A stretch of 64,000 nucleotides of DNA from Methanobacterium sp. (lineage in GTDB: Archaea > Methanobacteriota > Methanobacteria > Methanobacteriales > Methanobacteriaceae): assembly GCA_016222945.1 (NCBI GenBank), contig JACRPY010000006.1, positions 62,001-126,000 on the forward strand, in the 5' to 3' direction. Positions 1-9,140 of this stretch are shown one piece after another; positions within the stretch are counted from its first letter, which is position 1; each line of letters begins with the position of its first letter. A program made the translations under genes and the position numbers. The notes under the pieces were generated by a model. The model was not told the origin of the DNA. It saw only the letters and a list, made by a program, of their open reading frames with translations, and made no database searches.

Positions 1-1140
1 AGGCCTTACTATTCCTCTAAATGCCCCATATCCCATTACTTTACCATAATTTTCAGTTATAATTTCAATTATCTTGCTAAAATTGTTTATAAGTACAGTT
101 TCTCTTTCTTTTAGAGGTATATTTTCAGAATTTTCCTTTATTTTAACAAAATCCACTAATGAATTACTTTTTACGTCAACACCGTTTAAAAGGCTTTTAC
201 AGTCTTCAAGTGGTAAAAATTTTTTTATAAGGCCTCTTGCAGGGGATACTCCCATAATTCTACTTGCTCCAATAGACATTGCAAGAAATATGGATTCATA
301 TATATCTAAAATTAAATCAGATTTTTCTTTATCTCCAGAGGGTATTTTAACGTCTTCAGGTAATTTTGGAAATGAAATAGGGGGTTTAATAGTAGGTATG
401 CTTCTTACAGGTTCCGGAATTTCTTCTTTTACAGGTTCTATTTCTTCTGGTTTTGCTTCAGATTCTATTTCAGGTTCGGCAATCTCTTCTTCAATTTCTT
501 CTATTTTGATTTCATCTGAAACATCTGCAGATTCTTCAATTTCTATTTCAGCTTTTATTTCTTCAACTGGTTCTAATTTCTCTTCTGTAACTTCCACAGG
601 GGTTTCTTCTTTAATTTCATCTGAAATATCGGAAGCTTCAATCTCAACTTCAGCTACACTTTCTGCAGCTTCAGCTTCTATAATTGCTGGTACTTCTGTT
701 TTGGAGGTAACTGGAACCTTTTCTTCTGGAGGAGCTTCAATTATCTCTTCTATAGGTTCAATTGGAACCATATCTTTAGTTATTTCTACTATCTGCAATG
801 CTATTCTTTTAGCTGAAACCATTACAAGTCCAACATTTGCTGATATTTCCATTAATACTATAAAATGTACATTTCCAAGATGTAAAAAGAGAGCTTTACC
901 GCCATGTGATTCTACCAGCACCCTTTCAATCTTTCCTTGATTGGCAGATTTTAACAATCGTTTAGAGGAGCCAGTAATTACATGGGCCATCGATCCAAAA
1001 AGGGCGGTATCAGTTCCTCGTGACATGCTATGGTACATCACATTTCCATTACTATCAGCGATTAAACTACTTTCTATACCATTAATCTTGTTCAAATCAC
1101 TTAGTATCCTTATTAATTGGTTTTCTATGTCTGCGTCCAT
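1..1140 (-). CDS. Roadblock/LC7 domain protein with long Glu/Pro-rich linker (partial, runs off left edge)
   Basis: Reading from an ATG at 1138-1140 the minus strand stays open to base 1, giving at least 380 codons; the stop lies outside the window. Residues 1 to about 120 look like a roadblock/LC7 domain (start MDADIENQLI, then a segment like the small roadblock protein at 10879-11226). About 110 residues follow that are almost all Glu, Pro, Val, Ile and Ser. A folded C-terminal part begins near SDLILDIYES and contains GASRIMGVSPARG. Roadblock proteins are known partners or regulators of small and MinD-like GTPases/ATPases; the C-terminal part I do not recognise. The Ser/Thr-rich plus-strand ORF here is only the antisense of the Glu-rich linker. 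Confident in the gene, less in its role. Confidence 0.8.
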   Translation of the reverse strand, partial: MDADIENQLIRILSDLNKINGIESSLIADSNGNVMYHSMSRGTDTALFGSMAHVITGSSKRLLKSANQGKIERVLVESHGGKALFLHLGNVHFIVLMEISANVGLVMVSAKRIALQIVEITKDMVPIEPIEEIIEAPPEEKVPVTSKTEVPAIIEAEAAESVAEVEIEASDISDEIKEETPVEVTEEKLEPVEEIKAEIEIEESADVSDEIKIEEIEEEIAEPEIESEAKPEEIEPVKEEIPEPVRSIPTIKPPISFPKLPEDVKIPSGDKEKSDLILDIYESIFLAMSIGASRIMGVSPARGLIKKFLPLEDCKSLLNGVDVKSNSLVDFVKIKENSENIPLKERETVLINNFSKIIEIITENYGKVMGYGAFRGIVRP

Positions 1141-1290
1141 ATAACCACTTTTGATATTTAAATATATCAAGAATATATTTTTTAATATGTGTTAATGGTT
1201 CTTAAATATTATCTTAAAAATGAGCTATTTTGTGTATTTATTAGTAATAAAATAAAAAAAATTAATTAAAGGATAAAAAATTGAGAAATT

Positions 1291-1309
1291 TGTAGCTTAT
1301 TAAGCTACA
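1291..1309 (-). terminator. Hairpin at the end of the hydrogenase operon
   Basis: A perfect inverted repeat, TGTAGCTTA-T-TAAGCTACA, overlaps the stop codon of the hydrogenase large-subunit gene. In the direction of transcription (minus strand) a run of six T follows within about 15 bases. This fits a transcription terminator or an mRNA 3'-end structure for the operon. The position is seen directly; the function is inferred. Confidence 0.45.
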
Positions 1310-2753
1310 ATAGGTGTCTTTTTAGAAGTTCTCCATTACTATCATGTATATCTACAAGTAATGGTGATTCTCCATTTATCATGTGGGTTGCACATGAAAG
1401 ACATGGATCATATGCTCTAACAATCATTTCAAGCTGATTTTTAAGGCCTTCTGATACTTCTTCGCCTTTAATCATAGCTTTAGCTGTTTCTCTTACACCT
1501 ATGTCCATTGAAAGGTTGTTTTGACCTGTTGAAACTATTAAGTTGGCACGGGTTATAAATCCTGCGGCATCTGTTTCATAATCATGAATCAGAATTCCTC
1601 TTGTAGCTTCGATCATTCCAACTCCTCTTTTGGTTTCGCTGGATTCTTTGGCTTCTTCTTTGGTCATTAATGGCTCTGAAAGTCCTTGTCTTATGTCGGT
1701 GCCAGTTATTGTATCGTCTTCTAAAAGTTGTACAGCTCTTTCTGATGCGTACATTAATTCTATTAAACGTGCATAGTGGTATAGGAGAGTATTTTGGGCA
1801 ATTCCATACTTGTCTTTGTATTCTCCGAAGAGTTGTGATGCTTTTTCAGTTGGAATGTTTTCTGCAATATTTAATCTTGCGAGAGGACCTACTCTGTAGT
1901 TTCCTTCGGGGAATCCAATCTGTTTTAGATATGGGAATTTAAGGTAGGACCATGGTTGTACCTTTTCTTCGATATAATCTAAGTAATCCTTTGCTTCAAA
2001 TTCATAAACAGATTTACCATCTTTGTCTATAATTTTTGCAGGACCGTCATATAATTCAATGTTTCCATTGTTACTTAAAGCACCGAAGTTTGTTTCAACA
2101 GGACCTAACATATCTATTGCTTCGCTGTATTGTTCAAATAATGGTTTTGCTACTCCAAATCCTTTTTCTACAAGTCCTACTGCGTTTTGGGCTTCTGTTA
2201 AAAGTTGGCTTCTTTCTTCTTCAGTTATTCCTTTGGATTGACCTCCAGGTATTGCTGTAACTGGGCTAATAGGTTTACCTCCAACTACTCCAGTTATTGT
2301 TTGTCCAATTTTCCGGGTTTCTATTGCCATTTTAGCAAGAGCAGGGTCTTTTTTTAAGATTCCTACAACATTTCTAAGGGCAGGATCGGATTCAGGACCC
2401 ATTACTAGATCTGGTGCTCCAAGGAAATAGAAGTGAAGTGAATGTGAATGTATGTATTGGCCAAGTAGCATAAGCTCTCTTAATTTTTTAGCAGTTTCTG
2501 GTGGTTGCAGTCCAAATGCATGGTCTGTAGCTTTTGCAGCAGCTAAATGATGGGCTGTTTGACATATACCACATATACGTGGTGTAATTCGCGGTGCCTC
2601 TTCTAATGCTGCACCTTCAAGAAACTTCTCAAATCCTCTTATTTCCATAACGTGAAAGTGGGCATCTGAAACATTTCCAGAGTCATCTAATTGAACGGTG
2701 ATTTTTGCATGTCCTTCAATCCGGGTTACAGGGCTTATTTCAATATTTTTCAT
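1305..2753 (-). CDS. mvhA: [NiFe]-hydrogenase large subunit, MvhA-like (group 3)
   Basis: Carries the Ni-Fe active site. Both cysteine pairs are present: RICGIC near residues 59-64 with the following His, and DPCLSCATH near 449-457, then a 25-residue tail of the kind removed by a maturation endopeptidase after the His. The length (482 residues) fits the MvhA family, and [16 protein letters not shown] at the N-terminus is typical of F420-non-reducing hydrogenases. I start it at ATG 2753, preceded by AGGTGAT; an in-frame GTG at 2762 overlaps that Shine-Dalgarno site. It lies 15 bases after the small-subunit gene. The neighbours are not the usual mvhD or mvhB, so this is either a second Mvh-type enzyme or a divergent group 3 member. 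Confidence 0.88.
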   Translation of the reverse strand: MKNIEISPVTRIEGHAKITVQLDDSGNVSDAHFHVMEIRGFEKFLEGAALEEAPRITPRICGICQTAHHLAAAKATDHAFGLQPPETAKKLRELMLLGQYIHSHSLHFYFLGAPDLVMGPESDPALRNVVGILKKDPALAKMAIETRKIGQTITGVVGGKPISPVTAIPGGQSKGITEEERSQLLTEAQNAVGLVEKGFGVAKPLFEQYSEAIDMLGPVETNFGALSNNGNIELYDGPAKIIDKDGKSVYEFEAKDYLDYIEEKVQPWSYLKFPYLKQIGFPEGNYRVGPLARLNIAENIPTEKASQLFGEYKDKYGIAQNTLLYHYARLIELMYASERAVQLLEDDTITGTDIRQGLSEPLMTKEEAKESSETKRGVGMIEATRGILIHDYETDAAGFITRANLIVSTGQNNLSMDIGVRETAKAMIKGEEVSEGLKNQLEMIVRAYDPCLSCATHMINGESPLLVDIHDSNGELLKRHLL

Positions 2754-2768
2754 AATTATCACCTTTAT

Positions 2769-3680
2769 TTATTTCTTGACCAGCTGAGGGATCAAGGAAA
2801 CCTGTTTTTCCTCCATTATTGTACTTCCAATAACAAATCCGTAAATGACATGTCCAATATCGTAGATCTGTTTTTCTACTTCTTTTTCTGGCATTTTAGA
2901 AAGGTGTGCAATCCTTTTGATAACTCCATTGTATACATCGTGGCTCGGTTCTCTTAAAACGTCTAATGCCGGGCCTCCACATCCATGACATTGAACTCCT
3001 GCTTCTGTACAGAGTGCACCGCACCTTCCAAGGGTTACAGAACCGAGACAAACATATCCCTGGCTTAGGAAACATTGTTGTGGGTCAGGTTCCCCTTCAA
3101 CTCTACGGTGTATTTTATCAAACTCTACGTGGTCCATCCATCTTTGACAGTCGGCACAAACACTTTTTTTAGGAACATTTGGAGCTTCTCCATTAATCAG
3201 AGGAATTAATATGTCTCCAGTAAGTTTTTCTTTAGGTGGACATCCTGGTATGTAATAATCGACTTCTGTAAAGTCTCCTGCAGGGTGAACAATAGGTAGT
3301 AATTTGGGTACAACTTCTGATGGCACATCTGCAGATATTGTACTCGGATTATCTGAGTATGTACGTGATGTTACTTCTTCTGGACTGTATAAATCTGCCA
3401 TTCCAGTTATACCGCCGTAACATGCGCATGTTCCATATGCAATTAGTGTTTTTGATTTTTTTCTTAATTCTTCAAGTCTTTCTTTGTTCTCTTCATTTCG
3501 AACAGATCCTGAGACTATTGCAATATCAACGTCGTCTGGAATTTCTTTTGAATCCATTAAGACAGGTGCATAAACTATTTCTGATTTTTCAAGTATCTTT
3601 AGTAAATCTTCATGTAAATCCAGAATTGATATTTCGCAACCTGCACAGCTTGCGAGGGCTTCCATAGCAATTTTAACCAT
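2769..3680 (-). CDS. mvhG: [NiFe]-hydrogenase small subunit, MvhG-like
   Basis: A 303-residue FeS subunit that passes electrons from the Ni-Fe subunit. The N-terminal CAGC (residues 12 and 15), YGTCACYGG and PGCPP are the proximal-cluster ligands of the hydrogenase small-subunit fold. The C-terminal half is rich in cysteine ([26 protein letters not shown]), consistent with two further FeS clusters. Its ATG overlaps the stop of the V4R gene in TAATG, so the two are probably translationally coupled. The sequence looks clearly diverged from canonical MvhG as I know it, which supports a separate enzyme rather than the heterodisulfide-reductase-linked one. Confidence 0.85.
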   Translation of the reverse strand: MVKIAMEALASCAGCEISILDLHEDLLKILEKSEIVYAPVLMDSKEIPDDVDIAIVSGSVRNEENKERLEELRKKSKTLIAYGTCACYGGITGMADLYSPEEVTSRTYSDNPSTISADVPSEVVPKLLPIVHPAGDFTEVDYYIPGCPPKEKLTGDILIPLINGEAPNVPKKSVCADCQRWMDHVEFDKIHRRVEGEPDPQQCFLSQGYVCLGSVTLGRCGALCTEAGVQCHGCGGPALDVLREPSHDVYNGVIKRIAHLSKMPEKEVEKQIYDIGHVIYGFVIGSTIMEEKQVSLIPQLVKK

Positions 3681-4234
3681 TATTTACCACCCCATTTTAT
3701 TGTTAGGGTTTTAAGACAAGCGTTTGGTCCTACGTGGTCAATATCAATCTTGCCTTTAATACTCATAACTTCCTCAACTGCGCCAACCATATATCCATAT
3801 AATAGGTAGCAGAGTGGTCCTTTTTGAGGTAATCCTGTTCTTCTTAATGTTTGTCTAACAACACAATCCATAAATAAAAGTTTCACAATTGTTTCATTGC
3901 CTTTTTCAATTGTGTAACCTTCTTGACCTGCTGGTTTCCACATTTCAAAATAAAATTCAATTCCAAGAATCTCGCTCAATTCATTCATGGCTTTTTCGAG
4001 ATTATCTGTTTTTTCCACCATTTTACCTGCTTCATGTCCCATTCTTTTCCCTGCCTGGTAAACAATAGCGTTAGCACCACGGCCTGAAACTTGTTCTAAT
4101 GCGCTGGACATGGATCCTACAAATTTCATGAGAACGTGTAGGGCTTCTTCATAGTCGTCTATGTCCCCACCAGTTTCTTTAGGAATTAATTCAGGTTTAA
4201 AATCGCCTCTTATTTCTTCCCGTTCAATTTCCAT
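3680..4234 (-). CDS. V4R (4-vinyl reductase-like) domain protein in hydrogenase operon
   Basis: 184 residues. The C-terminal half has the look of the V4R small-molecule-binding domain: a long helix with [16 protein letters not shown], then [23 protein letters not shown] and DHVGPNACL, with three cysteines in the region that binds ligand or metal in this family. It sits between the ferredoxin and small-subunit genes, 12 bases after the former and overlapping the latter. A good site, AAGGTGAT, precedes the ATG. The sequence does not say whether it is a sensor, a chaperone or a cofactor-binding subunit of the hydrogenase; strict operon placement favours a direct role. Confidence 0.65.
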   Translation of the reverse strand: MEIEREEIRGDFKPELIPKETGGDIDDYEEALHVLMKFVGSMSSALEQVSGRGANAIVYQAGKRMGHEAGKMVEKTDNLEKAMNELSEILGIEFYFEMWKPAGQEGYTIEKGNETIVKLLFMDCVVRQTLRRTGLPQKGPLCYLLYGYMVGAVEEVMSIKGKIDIDHVGPNACLKTLTIKWGGK

Positions 4235-4246
4235 ATCTAAATCACC

Positions 4247-4498
4247 TTATATTATCTTTTCTAAAGCTCTATTAACTTTTCTGTCAATATATAACCTTTT
4301 AGCTACATGTATATCGTCGTGTTCCAGTGCTTGGGAAGGACAAATTTCGTGGCATGAAAGACAGGCCATACAATCTTCTTCATTCACTACAACTGTTTTT
4401 CCATGTTCTTTATCCAATTCGTATACGTCATTCGGACAGTCTTCAACGCAAGACCCACATCCAACACATGCATCTTCGTCTACTTTTATTTTTACCAT
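4247..4498 (-). CDS. 2[4Fe-4S] ferredoxin, first gene of hydrogenase operon
   Basis: 83 residues with two complete cluster motifs: cysteines 11, 14, 17, 21 (CVGCGSCVEDCP) and 43, 46, 49, 53 (CMACLSCHEICP). A basic 30-residue tail without cysteines follows. It is the first gene of the four-gene hydrogenase unit and starts at ATG 4498 behind GGGGGAT. The likely job is electron transfer to or from the MvhG-like subunit, in place of the polyferredoxin MvhB or the adaptor MvhD, neither of which is present here. Confidence 0.88.
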   Translation of the reverse strand: MVKIKVDEDACVGCGSCVEDCPNDVYELDKEHGKTVVVNEEDCMACLSCHEICPSQALEHDDIHVAKRLYIDRKVNRALEKII

Positions 4499-4605
4499 AC
4501 CAATCCCCCGATTTTTCCTTTTTAAAGCATTTGGGAAGATTTTTTTACATTCGCTAAAATCTTCGATGGGTTTATTAATCTAAAAATTTATGCTTTTTTA
4601 GGAAT

Positions 4606-4618
4606 GTTTTTATATAAA
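4606..4618 (-). promoter_or_regulatory. TATA-box candidate for the hydrogenase operon
   Basis: Read on the minus strand this is ATTTTATATAAAA with purine-rich AAAGAG just upstream, close to the archaeal TATA/BRE pattern. It would place the start about 80-85 bases before the ferredoxin ATG, a fairly long leader. The rest of the 4499-4756 gap shows no gene. Confidence 0.35.
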
Positions 4619-4756
4619 ATCTCTTTACTATTAAGGATTTATATTGAGTTTCTACACCTTCTAATGCAGGATAATAAGAAATTATTACTCGATAATAAAA
4701 AGTAGGGTGGCAATTTTAAGAAAAAATAGAATTTAATAATGATTTATAACATCAAA

Positions 4757-5362
4757 TCATTTTAGTGGGGTTGTAGATACTAATTTACAATGACATATGT
4801 AAGCTGCTTGTTTTTTTCCAGGAGGATAACATGTAACAAGTAGTAATCTGGCCTCTCCGCTCTGGTCAAATTCAATTGGATTTTGTTTGTAATCCCATCT
4901 AATATCATTTCCGTTGGATGTGACTTTATAAGTGTATTTCTTAGATTTGGCGTAATCTTTTATTATTACTTCGTCACCTACTTTAAGGCTTCCTAACTTA
5001 CCAAACAAACCTGAATATGTTGTTCTATGGCTTAAAAATCCGCATTCTCCATTTTGACCAGGTTCAACACTCTCAGTATAATGATAAACAGCATTGTAGG
5101 AGTTTACAGTATCTGAGCGTATGGATGCGTCAACCCCTATCTTTGGAATTACAATTCGTTGGGCTGTTGCACCTCCAGAAGCAGATTTGGATGATGTAGG
5201 ATATAGTACATTGACAGGAACACTTTTATTTACTTTAGCATGCACTGTGGCTTGATATGCACCTAACTCTTGAGACTTTTCAAAACCAGCCATTATCATA
5301 CTAAAAATTATTAGAATAGTGATACCAACAACAGCAACGGATAACAGTTTATATCTAAGCAT
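4757..5362 (-). CDS. Sortase family transpeptidase, membrane-anchored
   Basis: 201 residues from ATG 5362, chosen because AGGTG stands seven bases before it; the in-frame GTG at 5371 has no such site. One N-terminal membrane segment (VAVVGITILIIFSMIMAGF) is followed by a linker and a sortase domain opening with RIVIPKIGVDASI. The catalytic His is in FLSHRTTYSG (about residue 112) and the Cys in LLLVTCYPPG (about 178). The arginine usually found after the Cys strand is not seen: the remaining residues contain Lys but no Arg. Sortases attach LPxTG-like proteins to the cell surface; a candidate substrate with LPLTG lies at 35824-37983. Confidence 0.8.
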   Translation of the reverse strand: MLRYKLLSVAVVGITILIIFSMIMAGFEKSQELGAYQATVHAKVNKSVPVNVLYPTSSKSASGGATAQRIVIPKIGVDASIRSDTVNSYNAVYHYTESVEPGQNGECGFLSHRTTYSGLFGKLGSLKVGDEVIIKDYAKSKKYTYKVTSNGNDIRWDYKQNPIEFDQSGEARLLLVTCYPPGKKQAAYICHCKLVSTTPLK

Positions 5363-5470
5363 TTCCCACACCTATGCATATACAATATTATGTTGAAATT
5401 TCCATCGTATATACTTTATTATATGATTACAAAAATCTGTTAAGTTTATTCTTACTTAATTGATATTGAA

Positions 5471-6235
5471 TTAATTATTTTTAGATTCCATATTTTTTAA
5501 TAGTTTTTTAGCTTCTTTTGCTAGATTGGATTTTGACTCTGCCACTTTCCATGCATCATTAATCCATATATTTAAAGTCAACTTAACTCCAACGTCAGAT
5601 AATTCTTTAACAATAACTTTAGGCTGCGGAGTTTTTAAAGCCCATTGGCATTGTGAAGCCATATCTTCAAGTGCTTTCAAGGTTTTATCCAGTTCTATAT
5701 CATTGGGCAATGTTATATTCAGATCAACTCTTCTTAAATCTGATGCAGTGTAATTAATGTAAGGGCTTGATGAAAAAATAGAATTAGGAACTTTAATAAC
5801 TCTTTTATCATAGGTAAGTAGTGTAGTAGTTCTAAAACCCATTTTAGCCACTTTTCCTTTTTGATTGGATATTTCAACAATATCTCCAACTTTAATACTT
5901 TTATCTGCAAGTATAAAAAGCCCTGAAATGAAATTTGATATTGTGTCACGTGCTCCAAAACCAATAGCAATACCGAAAATACCTAAACTCAAAACAACTG
6001 CAGTTAAATTATATCCTAATTCATTAAGGATAATAATTAGGGCAATTAAATAAATAGAATATTTTGTAATTTCTTGAGAGGCTTGAATTAGAGTCAAATC
6101 TACGTCCCATTTCTCATGGGTTTTTTTAAGCAAATATGTTGCCCATTTAATAGATAATAAAGCTCCAAGTAATGTTACGGCTATTACGATAATATCCTTA
6201 AATCTTGGATCTCCTAGCAACGATTCAATATTCAT
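5471..6235 (-). CDS. Small-conductance mechanosensitive channel, MscS family
   Basis: 254 residues. I start at ATG 6235, which has GGAAGTGA in front; an upstream in-frame ATG at 6256 lacks a site. About three membrane segments are seen (IVIAVTLLGALLSIKW, YSIYLIALIIILNE, and the pore helix AVVLSLGIFGIAIGFGARD). The beta domain follows with the family hallmark GDIVEI, then FRTTTLLTYDKRVIKVPNS. It is shorter than long MscS-like channels and close to the basic three-helix form. It releases solutes on hypo-osmotic shock. Apparently a single-gene unit. Confidence 0.85.
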   Translation of the reverse strand: MNIESLLGDPRFKDIIVIAVTLLGALLSIKWATYLLKKTHEKWDVDLTLIQASQEITKYSIYLIALIIILNELGYNLTAVVLSLGIFGIAIGFGARDTISNFISGLFILADKSIKVGDIVEISNQKGKVAKMGFRTTTLLTYDKRVIKVPNSIFSSSPYINYTASDLRRVDLNITLPNDIELDKTLKALEDMASQCQWALKTPQPKVIVKELSDVGVKLTLNIWINDAWKVAESKSNLAKEAKKLLKNMESKNN

Positions 6236-6337
6236 TATTTCACTTCCAAAAAACATTTCATTAGTTTTTATTTTTGTATATAATATTAAATAGTTTTAGT
6301 TAAAAAGAGAATGAGTTTCAATTAGGTTTTCAGTTGA

Positions 6338-7246
6338 TTATTCGTTGTTGCGTTTTATTTCCATGCTCATAAAGTCTTTTGCAATGGTTGAATTTTTAAA
6401 TATTTCTTTTGCTTCAGCTTCAAGTAAATCTGAATTTTTATATCTGGTACTTATATGGGTAATTATCAAATTTTTGACATTTGATTTTTTTGCAATCTCT
6501 GCAGCTTGAACGGAGGTTGAATGACCCATTTCACATGCTTTTTCATTATATTTACCTTCAAAGGTTGATTCATGAATTAAAACATCAGCCTCCCTTGCAA
6601 ATTCAACCATTTCCTTGCAGGGTGATGTATCACCAGAATAAACGATTATTCTACCTTTTCTTTCTTTTCCAAGTACTTCTTCAGGTTTTATTTGTCTATC
6701 TCCAATATTTACTGAAATACCCTGTTGAAGCTTTCCAAAATCAGGCCCTGGTTTTATTCCAAGGGCTATTGCAGTTTTTTTAATAAATTTAGGCCTTCTT
6801 TTTTCCTCTATTTTGAACGCGAAATTTAAAACACTATGGCACATTTTAGAACAGCTTATCATGTAATTTTCTTCTTCTAAAATAATTCCATCATTTATTT
6901 CATGGACGTGGATTTCAAAGGTAAGGGAAAAATATCCAAAGTTTTTTATCATTTCAATTATTTTAATTAACCCTTTGGGGCCATATACGTGTAATGGGCG
7001 GTTTCTTCCCCTAAATGCCATTGACTGTATGATTCCAGGAAGGCCAAGTATATGATCTCCATGTAAATGGGTTATAAATATTTTTGTTATTTTCATTGGA
7101 CTTATTTTGGCTTTTAACATTTGAAGCTGTGTATTTTCGCCACAATCAAATAACATTACTTCCCCAAATGCTTTTAAAGTAATTGCGGGGTGACTTCTGT
7201 GGTTTGTGGGAAGTGCTGCTGATGTTCCTAAAAATACGAGCTCCAT
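6338..7246 (-). CDS. rnz: Ribonuclease Z, tRNA 3'-end processing
   Basis: 302 residues of the metallo-beta-lactamase fold. It removes 3' trailers from tRNA precursors. The N-terminus [14 protein letters not shown] is characteristic; [13 protein letters not shown] supplies the zinc ligands, CHS and YSGDT the later ones, and [13 protein letters not shown] matches the end of the active site. I take ATG 7246 as the start because AAAGGTGA precedes it; the GTG at 7255 lies inside that site. Divergent from nadC across about 150 bases. Confidence 0.92.
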   Translation of the reverse strand: MELVFLGTSAALPTNHRSHPAITLKAFGEVMLFDCGENTQLQMLKAKISPMKITKIFITHLHGDHILGLPGIIQSMAFRGRNRPLHVYGPKGLIKIIEMIKNFGYFSLTFEIHVHEINDGIILEEENYMISCSKMCHSVLNFAFKIEEKRRPKFIKKTAIALGIKPGPDFGKLQQGISVNIGDRQIKPEEVLGKERKGRIIVYSGDTSPCKEMVEFAREADVLIHESTFEGKYNEKACEMGHSTSVQAAEIAKKSNVKNLIITHISTRYKNSDLLEAEAKEIFKNSTIAKDFMSMEIKRNNE

Positions 7247-7403
7247 TGATTTCACCTTTAGTAATAAGAATTTCTAGTAGTTATAAATTTAGTATAATAG
7301 TATGATTCAATTTATTTATGGTGTTGCATCGAAAATTGAGTATAAATATTTCTACAGTTAATAATTTATATCTTTTATCTTATATAGCTAAATAGGGATA
7401 ATT

Positions 7404-8240
7404 ATGAAGGATATTTTAAAACAGATGGTTTATGAAGATATAGGTTTTGAAGATATAACAACTAATGCACTAATTCCAGAGGATTTAAAAGCCAGAGGCA
7501 AAATAATAGCTAAAGAAAACGGAATTATCGCAGGTATGGATATTGTAGGGTGTTTAATTGATGAATTTGGACTTAAAAAATCATTAATAAAAGAAAATGG
7601 AGATACTATAGCTGCAAATGAAACTATCCTGGAAATCAGTGGTGATGCAAGGTTAATTTTAAGCTTAGAACGTACACTACTCAATTTTCTTATGAGAATG
7701 AGTGGTATTGCCACTTTAACCTTTAATACTTTAAAAGAGATACGTGAAGTTAATAAAAACGTTATTCTTGCATGTACACGCAAAACAACTCCGGGATTAC
7801 AGATATTTGAGAAAAAAGCAGTTAAAATTGGCGGCGGCGACACTCATAGGTTCAGATTAGATGATTGTGTTCTTATAAAAGATAATCATATTGAAATAGT
7901 GGGCAGTGTTAAGGATGCAGTGATTATAGCAAAAAATAATGTTAGTTTCACCAAAAAAATAGAAATTGAAGTTGAAAACGTTGAAGATGCAATAACTGCT
8001 GCAAAGGCCGGTGCAGATATCATAATGCTGGATAATATGGCTCCATCTAAGATTGAAACTGTTTTATCTTCTCTTGAAGCCCAAAATTTAAGAAAAAATG
8101 TTTTAATAGAAGCTTCTGGAGGTATAAATCCTGAAAATATTATAGAATATGCCAAAACAGCTGTAGATATAATTTCAACAGGTTATATAACTCATTCAGC
8201 AAAATCACTGGATATAAGTCTTGAAATTACTCAAAAATAA
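7404..8240 (+). CDS. nadC: Quinolinate phosphoribosyltransferase (NAD biosynthesis)
   Basis: 278 residues, the full family length. It converts quinolinate and PRPP to nicotinate mononucleotide. Recognisable motifs are [21 protein letters not shown] followed by LIKDNH, EIEVEN, IIMLDNM and EASGGI at the PRPP site. It begins at ATG 7404 behind GGGATAATT. A TTTATATC at 7365-7372 is a possible TATA element giving a short leader. nadA and nadB are not adjacent. Confidence 0.95.
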   Translation: MKDILKQMVYEDIGFEDITTNALIPEDLKARGKIIAKENGIIAGMDIVGCLIDEFGLKKSLIKENGDTIAANETILEISGDARLILSLERTLLNFLMRMSGIATLTFNTLKEIREVNKNVILACTRKTTPGLQIFEKKAVKIGGGDTHRFRLDDCVLIKDNHIEIVGSVKDAVIIAKNNVSFTKKIEIEVENVEDAITAAKAGADIIMLDNMAPSKIETVLSSLEAQNLRKNVLIEASGGINPENIIEYAKTAVDIISTGYITHSAKSLDISLEITQK

Positions 8241-8484
8241 TATTAAATTTTTAAATACTGAATTTTAATTTCCAAGTGATTTTATTCAATGACTTTTCTA
8301 TAAATGATGCATTTTTATTATAACTACTAATTAGTTTATAAAGCTTGCAGAATAATTGAAGAGATGAGCAGTATTTATGCATAGATTTATAAGTATTGAT
8401 GTTTAAAATGAGACTATATGTTAAATTCTTTTACATACACTATTATTCATTCTTATACTAATAATTAATTTATGGAGGAATTTT

Positions 8485-8919
8485 ATGGACGAAGAAGAAA
8501 TACAACAAACAGAAGAAAATCAGGAAGAAATACAAGAAGAGATATTAGAAGAAGTTCCAGATGAAGTTCCAGAAGAAGCTGAAGATTTACCATTTGCTAA
8601 AGCAGAAGTTGTAAGGTTAATGAAACAGAACTTAGATAATGACAAAATGATAAGAGAACGTGTTAAAGTTGAAATGAACAAATTCTTGGGTCAAATTTTG
8701 GAAAATGTCTGTAAACAACTAAATGAATATCCTTATACCACAATCGAGTATGAAATGCTCAAAGAATCCATATATACATACAAAAATGTGGAAAGGATAA
8801 ATGAAGAAAAAGAAAGGATTTTAAAGCATTTAGATGCTATTAAGGCTGACTGTGATGCTTTAAGTCTTGATGTTAGAAGGACTTTAAAGTTAAAAGAAGT
8901 GGAAGATACAGTATATTAA
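8485..8919 (+). CDS. Acidic histone-fold-like protein with coiled-coil tail
   Basis: 144 residues behind a strong GGAGG site. Residues 1-33 are almost wholly Glu, Asp, Gln, Pro and Val. Residues 35 to about 97 resemble an archaeal histone fold: [16 protein letters not shown] as helix 1, a long central helix ([19 protein letters not shown]), and [13 protein letters not shown] in the place of the usual KTI-x-DI segment. Residues 98-140 are a predicted coiled coil ([21 protein letters not shown]). The basic DNA-contact residues of canonical histones are largely missing. It may be a histone variant or a non-DNA-binding relative. The assignment rests on pattern similarity only. Confidence 0.55.
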   Translation: MDEEEIQQTEENQEEIQEEILEEVPDEVPEEAEDLPFAKAEVVRLMKQNLDNDKMIRERVKVEMNKFLGQILENVCKQLNEYPYTTIEYEMLKESIYTYKNVERINEEKERILKHLDAIKADCDALSLDVRRTLKLKEVEDTVY

Positions 8920-9024
8920 TAATTAATATAGTATACTTCTTTATTTTTTTAAAAGTTTTTCTTTGCTTCTATTTTTTTAGTTAATATATGAATTTTTTAT
9001 TTTTAAGTCAACATTATATATTAT

Positions 9025-9126
9025 TTATTTTGGCCGGCCTTTAAGATAAAGACGGCCGAATTTTATGGTTATATAACTAATTATAACACATAATCCTATA
9101 ATAAGTGCCAATATCCCCGTACTTAT
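9025..9126 (-). CDS. Candidate small single-span membrane protein with unusual start
   Basis: Just behind the ZPR1-like gene, one minus-strand frame encodes 33 residues, (M)STGILALIIGLCVIISYI followed by a basic tail (KFGRLYLKGRPK). It looks like a natural one-span membrane peptide. No ATG, GTG or TTG stands at a sensible place. The codon at 9124-9126 is ATA, and AAGGTG lies five bases before it. Alternatively the ATG at 9138-9140, abutting the ZPR1 stop codon, would read into this frame if the four-T run carried one more T, giving 38 residues. The GGCCG/CGGCC hairpin at 9032-9057 is then just its coding end. Confidence 0.4.
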   Translation of the reverse strand: MSTGILALIIGLCVIISYITIKFGRLYLKGRPK

Positions 9127-9140
9127 GAAAACACCTTCAT

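Noticed and set aside
74..940. Long Ser/Ile-rich plus-strand ORF of 288 codons
   Set aside because: It is the exact antisense of the Glu-rich linker of the roadblock gene on the minus strand; Glu codons read backwards give Ser and Phe. No ribosome site and no family resemblance.
9031..9057. GC-rich GGCCG...CGGCC hairpin that looks like a terminator or small RNA
   Set aside because: It is better explained as the coding end (FGRLYLKGRPK) of a small membrane ORF, and no T-run follows it closely in either useful direction.
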